Assembly (NCBI RefSeq): GCF_003697845.1
Contig: NZ_RDQE01000011.1
Coordinates: forward strand, 88,509 to 152,508
Source: Halobellus captivus
GTDB taxonomy: Archaea; Halobacteriota; Halobacteria; Halobacteriales; Haloferacaceae
DNA: 64,000 nucleotides
Direction: 5' to 3'
Of the stretch, positions 43,582 to 54,207 are shown piece by piece. The position numbers were made by a program, and so were the translations under genes. Below the pieces are notes generated by a model. That model did not search any database. It was not told the origin of the DNA and saw only the letters and a program-made list of their open reading frames with translations. Each line of letters opens with the position of its first letter. Within the stretch, counting starts at the first letter, position 1.

Positions 43582-44556
43582 TTACTCCTTGAGTGCCCCC
43601 TGGGTGAGGCCGCTGATGATCTTGTCCTGTGCGACGACGACGAGGATCGCGACCGGGACGATCGCGATCAGGCTCGCCGCCGCCTGGAGGTCGTACCGGA
43701 CGGTGTACTGCGTCTGGAACGCGATGACCCCGTCGACCACCGGTGCCCACTCCGCGGCGCTGTTTCCGGTCATCAAAAAGGAGAAGAAGAACTCGGTGTA
43801 CACCGTGATGAAGGTGAGAATGCCGGCCGTCGCGACTCCCGGTGCCGAAAGCGGCATGATAACCCGGAACAACGCGCCGATCCGGGTCGTCCCCTCGACC
43901 CTGGCGGCGTCCTCGAGACCGTCCGGGATCTGCCCGTAGAACGTCGTCAGGATGAAGATCGCCAGCGGCATCGTGAACGCGCTGAGCGGCGTGATGACCG
44001 CTCCGGGCGTCCCGTACAGCTCGACCGGGAGGGTGAACAGCCCGAGCATCGGGACCTGCTGGTTGAACGCCCGGAACAGCGGGATGAAGAGCGTCGCCGG
44101 CGGGAAGAAGCTGAGCACTAAGAGTGAGAACAGGAGCGGCGTCTTCCCGCGGAACTCCAGACGACCGAACGCGTACCCGGCGAGGCTCCCGATGAGGAGC
44201 ACGAACAGCGTCACCGTGAACGCGTAGAACAGGCTGTTGAACATGAACCGCGCGAACGGGACCTGGACGAACACCTGGACGAACGCCGACAGGTCGATCG
44301 TGGCCGGGACGATCGGGATGTCGGTCTGTCCCGGCGGCGCCATCGCGACGTTGAACAGCCAGTACAGCGGGAACAGCGACGTCGTCAACAGGACGCCGCC
44401 GAGGAACACCAGCATCACGGCGTACGCCTTCTCCGGGTTCCGGATCCAGTCGTCGGCCCACCGCTGGACGGGCGACTTGTTCTCGTCGTCGTCCGACCCG
44501 TCGTCGGAGCCGTCGAACGTTTCGGCGTCTTCGTGGTTGCGTGCGTCGATGCTCAT
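43582..44556 (-). CDS. Sugar ABC transporter permease (MalG-like)
   Basis: This protein of 324 aa has an acidic cytoplasmic N-terminus (about 40 residues) and six membrane helices, with the ATPase-contact loop LEDAARVEGTTRIGALFRVIMPLSAPG (EAA motif). Helix 1 region is VMLVFLGGVLLTTSLFPLYW. It begins one base before the preceding permease ends and stops 4 bp before the ATPase start, so all three are tightly linked. Confidence 0.94.
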   Translation of the reverse strand: MSIDARNHEDAETFDGSDDGSDDDENKSPVQRWADDWIRNPEKAYAVMLVFLGGVLLTTSLFPLYWLFNVAMAPPGQTDIPIVPATIDLSAFVQVFVQVPFARFMFNSLFYAFTVTLFVLLIGSLAGYAFGRLEFRGKTPLLFSLLVLSFFPPATLFIPLFRAFNQQVPMLGLFTLPVELYGTPGAVITPLSAFTMPLAIFILTTFYGQIPDGLEDAARVEGTTRIGALFRVIMPLSAPGVATAGILTFITVYTEFFFSFLMTGNSAAEWAPVVDGVIAFQTQYTVRYDLQAAASLIAIVPVAILVVVAQDKIISGLTQGALKE

Positions 44557-44557
44557 G

Positions 44558-45562
44558 TTATGCTAACCCCAGGCTCTGGTTGCTTCGGCGGATGAATCCG
44601 AGGTATACCATGATGAACAGCCCCACGACGATGGCGATCAGGACGCTCACGGCGGCCGCGGAGCCGTACTGCGTCGCGGAGCCGAACATGAACTGCGTCA
44701 CGAGACACGTCATCGACGGGACGGTCGAACACCCGACGGTGGTCGACTCGATGATCCCGTACACCCGGAGCGCGCCCATCGTCCGGAACAGCATCGCGAC
44801 CATCAACACCGGGAACACCAGCGGGAACGTGATGTACCGGAACCGCTGCCACCGCGACGCGCCCATCACGTCCGCCACCTCGTACAGGTCCTGGTTGACG
44901 CTCTCTAGGCCCGCCAGGATCAGCAGGGCCATGAACGCGGAGGTCTTCCAGATGTCCGCCACCGTCACGATGACGAAGCTGTCGAAGGTCGTGTTGAGCG
45001 GCAGGCTCGAGAAGAGGCCGATCTGTTGGAGCGGCTCGGTCAACAGCCCGTACCCGGGGCGGAACAGCAGGAAGAAGATCATCCCCTGGATGACGATCGG
45101 GATCGCCCACGGCAGGATGATGAGCAGCCGAACGAGCCGCCGACCCTTGTACTCGGCTTTCATCAGCATGGCGTAGAGGAACCCGAGCAGCGTCTCGCCC
45201 GTGACGCTCAACACGGCGAACAGGATGGTCATGGCCAGCGCCTGTTCGAGGATCGGCGTCTGGAACGAGGGGTCGATGAACGCCGCCGGCGCCAGCGCGT
45301 TGGTGTTCGTGAGCAGCCGGACGTAGTTCTGGAGCCCGACGAACGCTCCCAGCTCACCGCTGGTGATCACGTCGGCGAAGAACGACATTCTGATCGCCGA
45401 GGCCAGCGGCCAGAACGCGAACATGAGCAGTACGAGGAACCCCGGCACCAACAGCAGATACGCGTAAGCCTGTTCGCTCAGGTTCTCCATCCACGTCGCG
45501 ATCCCCGTCAGGACGCCGCCGGAGCCGTCCGCCTGCTCCGTCCTGCCCTGTTCAACTGCCAC
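44558..45562 (-). CDS. Sugar ABC transporter permease (MalF-like)
   Basis: This protein of about 334 aa has six membrane helices and the EAA loop LYEVADVMGASRWQRFRYITFPLVFP. Start codon is uncertain: GTG 45562 (VAVEQGRTEQ), with TTG 45571 and GTG 45574 as longer options; there is no ATG. The first 30 residues are hydrophilic. An AT-rich stretch at 45620-45660 (ATAATGATAAATATTCG on the minus strand) is a plausible separate promoter, since 140 bp divide this gene from the binding-protein gene. Confidence 0.92.
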   Translation of the reverse strand: MAVEQGRTEQADGSGGVLTGIATWMENLSEQAYAYLLLVPGFLVLLMFAFWPLASAIRMSFFADVITSGELGAFVGLQNYVRLLTNTNALAPAAFIDPSFQTPILEQALAMTILFAVLSVTGETLLGFLYAMLMKAEYKGRRLVRLLIILPWAIPIVIQGMIFFLLFRPGYGLLTEPLQQIGLFSSLPLNTTFDSFVIVTVADIWKTSAFMALLILAGLESVNQDLYEVADVMGASRWQRFRYITFPLVFPVLMVAMLFRTMGALRVYGIIESTTVGCSTVPSMTCLVTQFMFGSATQYGSAAAVSVLIAIVVGLFIMVYLGFIRRSNQSLGLA

Positions 45563-45714
45563 GGCGATCAACACCCCGCCTGACTGCCCGTCGTTGTGGT
45601 ACGAGCATCACCCGTCTGTATTTCGTGCGAATATTTATCATTATTGTTTGTTTTACATATGGTTCGACGCCCGCCCCCGAACGGCACCGGACGGAGGTGG
45701 TGAGTCGAACGCCC

Positions 45715-47157
45715 TCAGGCCTGCTCTTCGATCGCCGAGATCCGCTCTTGCATCGCCGTCGCGGCCTCCTGTGGCGTCTGCTCCTGTCGCAGCGCCGCGT
45801 TGACCTCGTTGGCGACGACGGTCCGCTGGTTCGGCCACACCGACGTCGTCGGCCGCGGGATCAGGTTCTCCGCCGAGTACTGGAGCGCCTCGAAGTACGG
45901 CCCGTACGTGTCGCTCTCCTCGACGTAGCTGAACAGCGAGGGCTTCGGCGGCATGTAGTTCGCCGAGTCGAACTGGTGTTGGAGGGCCGAGTCCTCCCAC
46001 CACGCCTTGATCACTTCCTTCGCGGACTCCATGTTGTCGGTGTACGGGTTCATCGACATGATCCACCCACCCTGTGCGTGCCAGGACCCGTTCGGCCCCT
46101 GCGGCAGCGGCATCACGCCGAGTTCCATGTCCGTGTCCTCGAAGGCGGTCACGGCTCCGCCGACGGTGTAGGTCCAGTTTCGCTGCGTGACCGCGTCCCC
46201 GGCCTCGAAGGTGCTCTTCGTGTCGGGCTCGATCCACCCGGCCACCTCCGTGGGGGAGACGCCCTGGATGTCCATCGGTGAGAGCCCCTCGCCGTGGATG
46301 ATGTCCACCGCGGCCTCGATCCCGTCGATCGACTCCTCCGTGTCGAGGGTGACGGGACGGTCGCCGATCGGTCCGAAGAGGTTGTCCTCGCCGCCGAAGA
46401 AGGCGCCGCCCATGCTCGTGAGGAACTCGTTGAACGTACAACACGCCAGTCCGATGTAGTCGTTCCCCTGCCAGAGGTGGCCGTACTCCACGTCGGACCC
46501 GCTCTGCGCCTCGGCGACGATCCCCGAGAACTCCGTCCACGTCGGCGGGTCGGTCTGCCACGTCTCGAAGTCCGAGTCGCCGTACCCGGCGTCCCGAAGC
46601 AGGTCCTTCCGGTAGGTGATGACCGGGTAGTCCGGGAAGACCGGGACCGAGTACAGGTCGCCGGTCTCGGGGTGCGTCCCCGTGTTGATCATCGACTGGA
46701 CGCCCTCATCTTTGACGCGGGCGATGAACTCCTCGTCCATCTCCTCCTCGAGGTTGACCAGGTCGTCGCGGACGATGAACGGGATCGTCCACCCGTTGTC
46801 CGTCAACACCAGGTCCGGATCCGACTCCTCGGCGTTGATCGCGGTCCGGAGTTGCTGTTGCTTGCTGCCGGAGTCCGCCGGCGGCACGACCATCTCGATC
46901 GTGATCGAATCGGGCACGCCCGCCTCGTGTAAGGCCTCCACCATCCCGGAGTCGACGTACTCCGTTCCCGAGAAGACCGTGACCGTCCCGCCGATCTCAT
47001 CGCCCGAGGAGCCGGTGGTCGTTCCGTCGCTCCCGTCGCTCCCGTCGCCGCCCCCACCACCGCCGGCACAGCCCGCCAGGCCGGCCGCTCCTACCGCGCC
47101 CGTTGCCGCGAGGTACTGTCGCCGCGAGACGCCGTTCTGAGTGCTGTCTTTTGGCAT
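45715..47157 (-). CDS. Sugar ABC transporter substrate-binding lipoprotein
   Basis: This protein of 480 aa starts at ATG 47157 with a Tat-lipoprotein leader SRRQYLAATGAVGAAGLAGC, then a Gly/Ser linker. The mature part is an MalE/UgpB-like periplasmic-binding fold: GTVTVFSGTEYVDSGMVEAL, WTIPFIVRDDLVNLEEEMDEEF and DTKSTFEAGDAVTQRNWTYT. Ligand is unknown; the adjacent glucosidase remnant points to an alpha-glucoside such as maltose, trehalose or a maltodextrin (inference). It leads the leftward transport operon. Confidence 0.93.
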   Translation of the reverse strand: MPKDSTQNGVSRRQYLAATGAVGAAGLAGCAGGGGGGDGSDGSDGTTTGSSGDEIGGTVTVFSGTEYVDSGMVEALHEAGVPDSITIEMVVPPADSGSKQQQLRTAINAEESDPDLVLTDNGWTIPFIVRDDLVNLEEEMDEEFIARVKDEGVQSMINTGTHPETGDLYSVPVFPDYPVITYRKDLLRDAGYGDSDFETWQTDPPTWTEFSGIVAEAQSGSDVEYGHLWQGNDYIGLACCTFNEFLTSMGGAFFGGEDNLFGPIGDRPVTLDTEESIDGIEAAVDIIHGEGLSPMDIQGVSPTEVAGWIEPDTKSTFEAGDAVTQRNWTYTVGGAVTAFEDTDMELGVMPLPQGPNGSWHAQGGWIMSMNPYTDNMESAKEVIKAWWEDSALQHQFDSANYMPPKPSLFSYVEESDTYGPYFEALQYSAENLIPRPTTSVWPNQRTVVANEVNAALRQEQTPQEAATAMQERISAIEEQA

Positions 47158-47180
47158 CACCTGCCTGTAAGGAACAATGA

Positions 47181-47190
47181 TTAAAATAGT
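47181..47190 (-). promoter_or_regulatory. TATA box of the sugar-transport operon
   Basis: ACTATTTTAA on the minus strand lies 24-33 bp before the binding-protein ATG, consistent with a leaderless or very short leader transcript. A further AT-rich block (TGTTGTAAATACC) lies just upstream. No clear operator palindrome is visible, although a TrmB-type regulator would be expected for such an operon (family knowledge). Confidence 0.5.
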
Positions 47191-47390
47191 TGGGGGTATT
47201 TACAACAGGTGATGTTAATGAAATTCATTCCACGGATATCGGGCGTTCGACGGCTGAATCGGTCGATCGACGGTTCGATCCCGTCGACTGTCGATTCGCC
47301 CGGCGTATGGTCGCTCGCGGTCGACGCCGTCGCGCCGGGCTCGATCGGCGACCACAGGCTTGATGACGCGATGGCCGAAGAGTCGGACCG

Positions 47391-48221
47391 ATGAGCCTCT
47401 CGACCACGATCGATCTGCGGCGGCCGGAGCACACCGGAGAGAACCGGTGTTGGCCGTGTACGGCGGTCAACGTGGCGCTCATCTCCGTCGCCGCGGCGGC
47501 GGTGTCAGTCGCGAGCGTCCCGGCCGCCGCCGGCGTCGGCGTCGCCGGCCTCGTGCTCGTCTGGCTGCGGGGGTACGTGGTGCCCGGGACGCCGCGCTTC
47601 GCCCCGCGGCTGGTGGCCCCGATTCCCGGCAGCGACGCGCTGTTCCACGGGACCGGCGGTGACCGCGTGCCGGACGCGGGGAGCGGTTCGTTGAACCCGG
47701 ACGACGTCGACGGTGAGGAGCTCCTCGGCCGCCTCCTCGACGAGGGCGTCCTCGAAGCCGACGGCGACACCGTGGCGCCGACCCCCGAGTTCGACGAGCG
47801 CTGGCAGGCGGAGATGACGCGGCTGCGGACCCGCGAGACGGAGTCGCTCGCCGAGATCGCGCGGGACGTTTCGCCGGCGACCGAATCACGGACGATCCGG
47901 AACGACGGCGACGAGTGGATCGCGCTCTCGTCGGGCGACGCGAACACCGTCGATGAGACATGGCTCCGGCGGCCGGTCGCGATCGCCGAGATCGCGGGGT
48001 ACCGCGCGGCCGAGCCGTTCCTCTCGGACGACTCGATCCGCCTCGCGGCCGCCCGGACGAACCGGATGTTCCTCAACGCCTGCCCGGACTGCGGGACCGA
48101 ACTGGAGCGCGGGACCGACATGTCCTGTTGTGGCGGCCACACCGGTCCCGGCGAGGAGCCGGCCGAGACCCTGGTCTGTCCGACCTGCGAGGTCCGTCTC
48201 TACACCTACCCGCAGGCTTGA
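47391..48221 (+). CDS. Haloarchaeal protein with two membrane helices and a zinc ribbon
   Basis: This protein of 276 aa starts at ATG 47391 (MSLSTTIDLRRPEHTGENRC). Two hydrophobic helices (about 28-60) are followed by a mostly soluble part with LLGRLLDEGVLEADGDTVAPTPEFDERWQAEM, and by a C-terminal zinc ribbon FLNACPDCGTEL with CPTCEVRLY and two more Cys in SCCGGH. Function unknown. The stop codon is only 7 bp before the hairpin of the TnpB element, so the last residues may come from the element junction. Confidence 0.7.
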   Translation: MSLSTTIDLRRPEHTGENRCWPCTAVNVALISVAAAAVSVASVPAAAGVGVAGLVLVWLRGYVVPGTPRFAPRLVAPIPGSDALFHGTGGDRVPDAGSGSLNPDDVDGEELLGRLLDEGVLEADGDTVAPTPEFDERWQAEMTRLRTRETESLAEIARDVSPATESRTIRNDGDEWIALSSGDANTVDETWLRRPVAIAEIAGYRAAEPFLSDDSIRLAAARTNRMFLNACPDCGTELERGTDMSCCGGHTGPGEEPAETLVCPTCEVRLYTYPQA

Positions 48222-48268
48222 CATCCTCCCACGGCTGAAGCCGTGGGATTCCTCTAGTGGGATATTGG

Positions 48269-49615
<1,347 letters not shown>

Positions 49616-49657
49616 GACAACAGATGTTTATACTTTCAGTCTTAAAGTCTTTTGGTC

Positions 49658-49789
49658 ATGCGTCCAAACATCGATATTTCGCACACGCTCGGCGGGAAAA
49701 TCAAGGATTACGCAGAAGAGAACGATTTGGATCTTTCGGATGCCTATAGAGAGGTGTTAGAGGCAGGATTAGACGAGCTAACAGGGTGA
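49658..49789 (+). CDS. Small helical protein encoded divergently in the TnpB element
   Basis: This protein of 43 aa (MRPNIDISHTLGGKIKDYAE, then ENDLDLSDAYREVLEAGLDE) has a short beta-like start and two helices in the manner of a ribbon-helix-helix DNA-binding protein. It is divergent from tnpB, with 42 bp between starts, sharing an AT-rich promoter (TGTTTATACTTTCAGTC). Genes like this at the 5' side of tnpB are a feature I recall from haloarchaeal IS1341-type elements. It may repress tnpB (inference). Confidence 0.6.
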   Translation: MRPNIDISHTLGGKIKDYAEENDLDLSDAYREVLEAGLDELTG

Positions 49790-49878
49790 ATATCCGGGAG
49801 GATCTTCGTGTGGGTTGCTTTCCACTTGTCGGATTCATCCCACGGCTGAAGCCGTGGGCTCTCTCCTTGATTCTCTGT

Positions 49879-50163
49879 AGCGACCCCTACGGCGACTACG
49901 AGCCGCTGTTCCCGGACGACGACGAGGTATGGGCGTACACCAGAACACTCGCCACGGACGACGGGACGGAACGGCTCGTCGTCGCACCGAATTTCACCGG
50001 GGACGAGGTCGCCGTGACGCTCCCGGACCGAGTCGTGAGCGATCACAGCGCGTACCTCGTCGGGAACTACGGCATCGACGAGGCGACCGCGACGCGAGCG
50101 CTCGCGGCCGGCGACCTCCGGCTACGTCCGTGGGAGGCCCGCGTCTACCGCGTCGTCGAGTGA
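49879..50163 (+). pseudogene. C-terminal remnant of an alpha-glucosidase (GH13)
   Basis: About 95 codons remain: SDPYGDYEPLFPDDDEVWAYTRTL, then ERLVVAPNFTGDEVAVTLPDRV, SAYLVGNYG and the end LRLRPWEARVYRVVE. This is the C-terminal beta-domain of GH13 alpha-glucosidases (oligo-1,6-glucosidase or trehalose-6-phosphate hydrolase type), normally about 550-600 aa, so more than 80% of the gene is missing. It begins immediately beside the TnpB element's left end, and an accidental frame runs in from the element. The gene was probably cut off by the insertion plus a deletion. It lies close to the sugar-transport operon, to which it was likely linked in function. Confidence 0.82.
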
Positions 50164-50259
50164 GCGCGGACGCTCCGTCTTCGGTCGACATCGATCTCGA
50201 CGAGCGGGACCGAACCGCGAGGCCGTCCCCGGAGCGACACGTGTCGCACGGAGGAGAGC

Positions 50260-51429
50260 TCACCGACCCTCGTCGGCGTCGACTCCATCGCGGCGAACTC
50301 CGCTGACGGCCGTACGGTCGGTCGCGGCGACGGCGACCGACTCGCCCCCGGGTCCTCGCGTGGCGTCGGCTGGGAGTTCTCCCGTGATCCGCACGTCGCG
50401 TTTCGGGTACGGGATCTCGATGTCGGCCTCGCCGAGCGCCTTGTACAGCGCACGGTTGAGCTCGTGTTGTGCGCGGCGGCGGCGCGTCGGCCCGTTCACC
50501 CAACAGAGGATCTCGTACTGGAGCGCCGAGTCGCCGAACGATCGGAGCCGGGCTCGAGGCTTGGGCGAGTCGAGGACCAGCGACTCGGCGAGCGCGACCT
50601 CGATCGCGAGCGCCTCGAAGGCGTCGACGTCGGTGCCGTACGCGACGCCGATCGGGATCCGGACTCGGCGGCGACGCCCCGGGGCGGACTCGTTCGTCAC
50701 CTTCGACGCGTTGAGCACGGCGTTCGGAACGGTGACCATCACCTCGTCGCGGGTGAGAAGCGTCGTCGAGCGCACGCCGACCTTGATCACGGACCCCGCC
50801 GTGCCGTCGTCGAGGACGACGTAGTCGCCGATCTTGTAGGTGTCGTCGAAGTAGAGCGCGATCCCGCCGAAGAAGTTCGCGACCGTGTCCTTCGCGGCGA
50901 AGCCGACCGCGATGCCGGCGACGCCCGCCGCACCGAGCAGGGGCGTGATCTCGATGCCCCAGAGCCACAGGAGCGTCCCGGCGCTGCCGACCAGGACCGC
51001 GAGCGTCCAGACGTTCGAGAAGACGGGCGCGAAGTCGAACCGGTTCCCCTCGGCGTTGACGGCGGCGACGAGTCGGTTCACGACCGTGTTGGCGGCGTAC
51101 GCCCAGACGAGGACGATGACCGACAGCGCCGGCCGCCCGAAGGCGTCATCGAGCAGCTGCGGGTCGGCGAGGACCGACGACCGCACTACGGGGACCTGCG
51201 TGAGCACGTACACGCCGACGAGCGCGGCGGTGACGACGAGCGGGGCCCGCAGCGAGGAGATGACGATGTCGTCGTAGGCGGTGTCCGTGTTCGAGACGTA
51301 CCGGCGGGCGAGCCGGAGGACGACGAACTCCATTCCCACCGCGGCGACGACGGAGATCACCAGGACCGCGACCGTCGCCTCGGCGGCGGTGAGGCCCTCG
51401 AACAGCGCGGCGAGTGACGGTATTATCAT
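50260..51429 (-). CDS. MscS-family mechanosensitive channel
   Basis: This protein of 389 aa has four or five N-terminal membrane helices, then the pore-lining helix and MscS core: LGAAGVAGIAVGFAAKDTVANFFGGIALYFDDTYKIGDYV, VIKVGVRSTTLLTRDEVMVTVPNAVLNASKVTN. The cytoplasmic vestibule domain is intact (LCWVNGPTRRRRAQHELNRAL), followed by a roughly 40-residue low-complexity tail. It probably releases solutes on hypo-osmotic shock, important for a salt-in organism. Start ATG 51429 (MIIPSLAALFEG). Confidence 0.94.
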   Translation of the reverse strand: MIIPSLAALFEGLTAAEATVAVLVISVVAAVGMEFVVLRLARRYVSNTDTAYDDIVISSLRAPLVVTAALVGVYVLTQVPVVRSSVLADPQLLDDAFGRPALSVIVLVWAYAANTVVNRLVAAVNAEGNRFDFAPVFSNVWTLAVLVGSAGTLLWLWGIEITPLLGAAGVAGIAVGFAAKDTVANFFGGIALYFDDTYKIGDYVVLDDGTAGSVIKVGVRSTTLLTRDEVMVTVPNAVLNASKVTNESAPGRRRRVRIPIGVAYGTDVDAFEALAIEVALAESLVLDSPKPRARLRSFGDSALQYEILCWVNGPTRRRRAQHELNRALYKALGEADIEIPYPKRDVRITGELPADATRGPGGESVAVAATDRTAVSGVRRDGVDADEGR

Positions 51430-51486
51430 GGGGTCCTCACGCCGGTGAGCGGCATAACCGTTGCTCCCGGCGTCCGCGTCGGACGC

Positions 51487-52764
51487 TCACTCGAACCGCT
51501 TCCGGACGCTCTCCGCGTGCGCCTCCAGCCCCTCCGCCTCGGCGAGCGTCGTGACCGTCTCCGAGATCTCGGAGAGGGCGTCGCGGTCGAGCCGCTGGAC
51601 CGTCGACGATCGGAGGAACGTGTCGACCGAGAGCCCGCCGTACCGCTTCGCGCCGCCGTTCGTCGGCAGCACGTGGTTCGGGCCGGCCGCGTAGTCGCCC
51701 GCGGCGACCGGCGAGTACGGCCCGAGGAAGACGGAGCCCGCGTTCGAGATGCGGTCGAGCAGCGCCTCGTCGTCGTCGGCCATGATCGAGAGGTGTTCGG
51801 CGGCGTACTCCTCGGCGAAGAGCACGGCCTCCGACATCGAGCGGGCGTGAAGGACGCCCGAGGCGTCGTTCTCGAGGGCCGCTCGAACCGTCTCCGCGCG
51901 CTCGCGGTCCTCGACGCCCGCCTCGACCGCGTCCGCGACCGCGGCCGCGAGGTCGGCGTCGTCCGTCACGGCGACGACGGAGGCGTTCGGGTCGTGTTCG
52001 GCCTGCGCGAGCAGCTCGACGGCGACGTACTCGGGATCGGCGGTCCCGTCCGCGAGCACCAGCACCTCGCTCGGCCCCGCGAGGAAGTCGATCTCGACGT
52101 CGCCCTGGACGATCGCCTTCGCCGCGGTCACCCACTTGTTTCCGGGCCCGACGACCTTCTCCACGGTCGTCACCGTCTCCGTTCCGTACGCGAGCGCCGC
52201 GATCGCCTGTGCGCCGCCGACCTGGTACACCGCGTCCGCGCCCGCCTCGTGGATCGCCGCGAGCGTGACGGGGTTCGGGTCGTCCGCCGGCGGGGTCGCG
52301 ACGGAGACGTGGTCGACGCCCGCCACGACCGCCGGGATCACGCCCATCAGCGCGCTGGAGGGGTACGCCGCCGCGCCGCCGGGGACGTACACGCCCGCCC
52401 GGTCGATCGGCCGGAAGCGGCGGCCCAGCTCGCGTCCCTCGAACGACTCGCGCCAGTCCGCCGGTCGCTGGCGCTCGTGGAACGCCCGGACGTTGTCGGC
52501 GGCCTCGCGGACCGCCTCGAGTACCGGGTCGTCGGCGTCCTCGAGCTCGGCGTGCGCGCGTGCAGCCTCGTCGGTGATGTCGAGGTTGCCGACCGTCACC
52601 CCGTCGAACTCCTCGGCGAACTCGCGGACGGCCACGTCGCCCTCCTCGCGCACCCGGTCGACGATCCCCTCGACGTCCCCGCGGACCGCCTCGATCCCCG
52701 CGTCGCGCTCGAAGAGGGCGCGCCGCTCCGCGGGCGAGAGGTCGGCGACGGCTCGTACGTTCAT
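51487..52764 (-). CDS. hisD: Histidinol dehydrogenase
   Basis: This protein of 425 aa catalyses the last two steps of histidine synthesis (histidinol to histidine, NAD). Start ATG 52764 (MNVRAVADLSPAERRALFE). Seen: PIDRAGVYVPGGAAAYPSS (NAD-site), VGGAQAIAALAYGTETVTTVEKVVGPGNKWVTAAKAIV, DFLAGPSEVLVLAD, LLAQAEHDPNAS and EHLSIMADD with the zinc/catalytic His residues, and GGLSVDTFLR. Full length. It follows a small membrane gene on the same strand. Confidence 0.97.
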   Translation of the reverse strand: MNVRAVADLSPAERRALFERDAGIEAVRGDVEGIVDRVREEGDVAVREFAEEFDGVTVGNLDITDEAARAHAELEDADDPVLEAVREAADNVRAFHERQRPADWRESFEGRELGRRFRPIDRAGVYVPGGAAAYPSSALMGVIPAVVAGVDHVSVATPPADDPNPVTLAAIHEAGADAVYQVGGAQAIAALAYGTETVTTVEKVVGPGNKWVTAAKAIVQGDVEIDFLAGPSEVLVLADGTADPEYVAVELLAQAEHDPNASVVAVTDDADLAAAVADAVEAGVEDRERAETVRAALENDASGVLHARSMSEAVLFAEEYAAEHLSIMADDDEALLDRISNAGSVFLGPYSPVAAGDYAAGPNHVLPTNGGAKRYGGLSVDTFLRSSTVQRLDRDALSEISETVTTLAEAEGLEAHAESVRKRFE

Positions 52765-52811
52765 ACCCTCGCTCCGGGACGACGGGAAAAGGGCGTTCCG
52801 GCTCGCGGCGG

Positions 52812-53021
52812 TCACTCCACCGGACGGATTCCGGCCACGTCGAGCGTCGCGACGACCACGAGGAAAACGAGGAGTCCGGCGGCGGCGAAAAGCAGCGGCG
52901 CGGAGAGCATGACAGCGACCTCATAGGGCGCGAGCAGTCGCGTCGTCCCGCGGACGACGAACGCGACGATCCCGAGCCCGAACGCGAGCAGCGCGAGCCG
53001 TACGAACCGTGCCCGGTTCAT
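52812..53021 (-). CDS. Small two-helix membrane protein
   Basis: This protein of 69 aa starts MNRARFVRLALLAFGLGIVA. It has two hydrophobic helices (about 8-25 and 33-57), separated by a short Tyr-Glu-containing turn, and ends DVAGIRPVE. It lies between hisD and crtB in the same direction, 24 bp from crtB's stop, and is likely co-transcribed. Unknown function. Confidence 0.62.
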   Translation of the reverse strand: MNRARFVRLALLAFGLGIVAFVVRGTTRLLAPYEVAVMLSAPLLFAAAGLLVFLVVVATLDVAGIRPVE

Positions 53022-53045
53022 CGGTTCGACGGTCGATCCATCGAC

Positions 53046-54011
53046 TCAGTCGGTCCGGAGGACCGTGTGATCGTGTCGGCCGTGACCGTGGCGACCGCGG
53101 TCGCGGTCGAAGCCGTGGGTCATCTCGTAGAAGACGGCCTCCGGGTCGGGGTTCCACTGCCACTTCCAGCGCGTCCGGACGAGGAGCGAGAGCTTCCGGA
53201 CGAACGAGAGCTCCGGCGTCGTCGAGACGGTGTCGTACCCGAGCTTCCTGATGAGCCGGTGGTGGTCGGCGTACAACACCGCCGCCAGCAACACCGCGAG
53301 CTGGCAGTCCTCCGGGAGGTACTTGATCCCGGCGACGCCCTCCTCGTAGAGCCGCTCGGTCCGGACGAGCTCCTCGCGGATCGCCGCGCCCACGTCGTCG
53401 TCGAACTCCAGCGCCAGGATCTGCTCCTCGCTCACCCCGTGTCGCCGGAGCGTTTCGAGCGGGAGGTAGATCCGGTCGCGCTCGACGACGTCCTCGCGGA
53501 CGTCCCGCAGGAAGTTCGTCATCTGGAACGCCTCGCCGAGCCTGGTGGCGTGCGGTAGCGCCGTCGCCTCCGCCTCCGGATCGAGACCCATGATCGCGGT
53601 CATCATCCGCCCGACCGCCGACGCGGAGCCGTCCATGTACGTCTCCAGGTCGGCGTACGTCTCGTACCGGTCGGTGTCGATGTCGCTCTCCATCGCGTCG
53701 ATGAAGGCGTTCACGTCGGCGTCCGCGATGTCGCGTTCGGCCCGGACCGCCGAGAACGCCTCGAGCACCGGGTCGTCGGTCGACTCCTCGCCGAGGGCGG
53801 CCCGACGAAGCCGTTCGAGCTCCGCGCGCTGCTCGGCGGGCGGGGCGGTGTCCTCGGCGTCGACGATCTCGTCGGCGACCCGAAAGAACCCGTACAACAC
53901 GTAGGTCGGGTGACGGATGTCCTCGGGAAGCAGGCGGGTGGCGACGTGGAACGTCTTCCCGGTGCGACGCTGGATCCGTTTGCCCCGGGCGACCTGGCGT
54001 TTCTCTACCAT
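53046..54011 (-). CDS. crtB: Phytoene synthase
   Basis: This protein of 321 aa joins two geranylgeranyl diphosphates to make phytoene, the first step to the C50 haloarchaeal carotenoid bacterioruberin. The two Asp-rich substrate motifs are present: RVADEIVDAED and TNFLRDVREDVVERDRIYLP; also SASAVGRMM and GIKYLPEDCQLAVLLAAVLYADHHRLIRKLG. Start ATG 54011 (MVEKRQVARGKRIQRRTGKT). A basic/His-rich tail (RDRGRHGHGRHDH) ends the protein, an oddity of this strain or lineage. Confidence 0.95.
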   Translation of the reverse strand: MVEKRQVARGKRIQRRTGKTFHVATRLLPEDIRHPTYVLYGFFRVADEIVDAEDTAPPAEQRAELERLRRAALGEESTDDPVLEAFSAVRAERDIADADVNAFIDAMESDIDTDRYETYADLETYMDGSASAVGRMMTAIMGLDPEAEATALPHATRLGEAFQMTNFLRDVREDVVERDRIYLPLETLRRHGVSEEQILALEFDDDVGAAIREELVRTERLYEEGVAGIKYLPEDCQLAVLLAAVLYADHHRLIRKLGYDTVSTTPELSFVRKLSLLVRTRWKWQWNPDPEAVFYEMTHGFDRDRGRHGHGRHDHTVLRTD

Positions 54012-54207
54012 GTCGCCCCCGGTGACTCGCCACGGAGGGTCGAGAGCGGGTCGCCCATCATGTACACCTATCGATCGGTCCGCAGAAGTATAACAGTTCC
54101 CACGGATGTCGATCGCCCGATTCCCCGGCTCCCCGAACGGATGGAGTCCGCCACGGACACGTCACCTCCACCGGGATCGAACCTCTGACGTCGGGACCGC
54201 CACGCCC

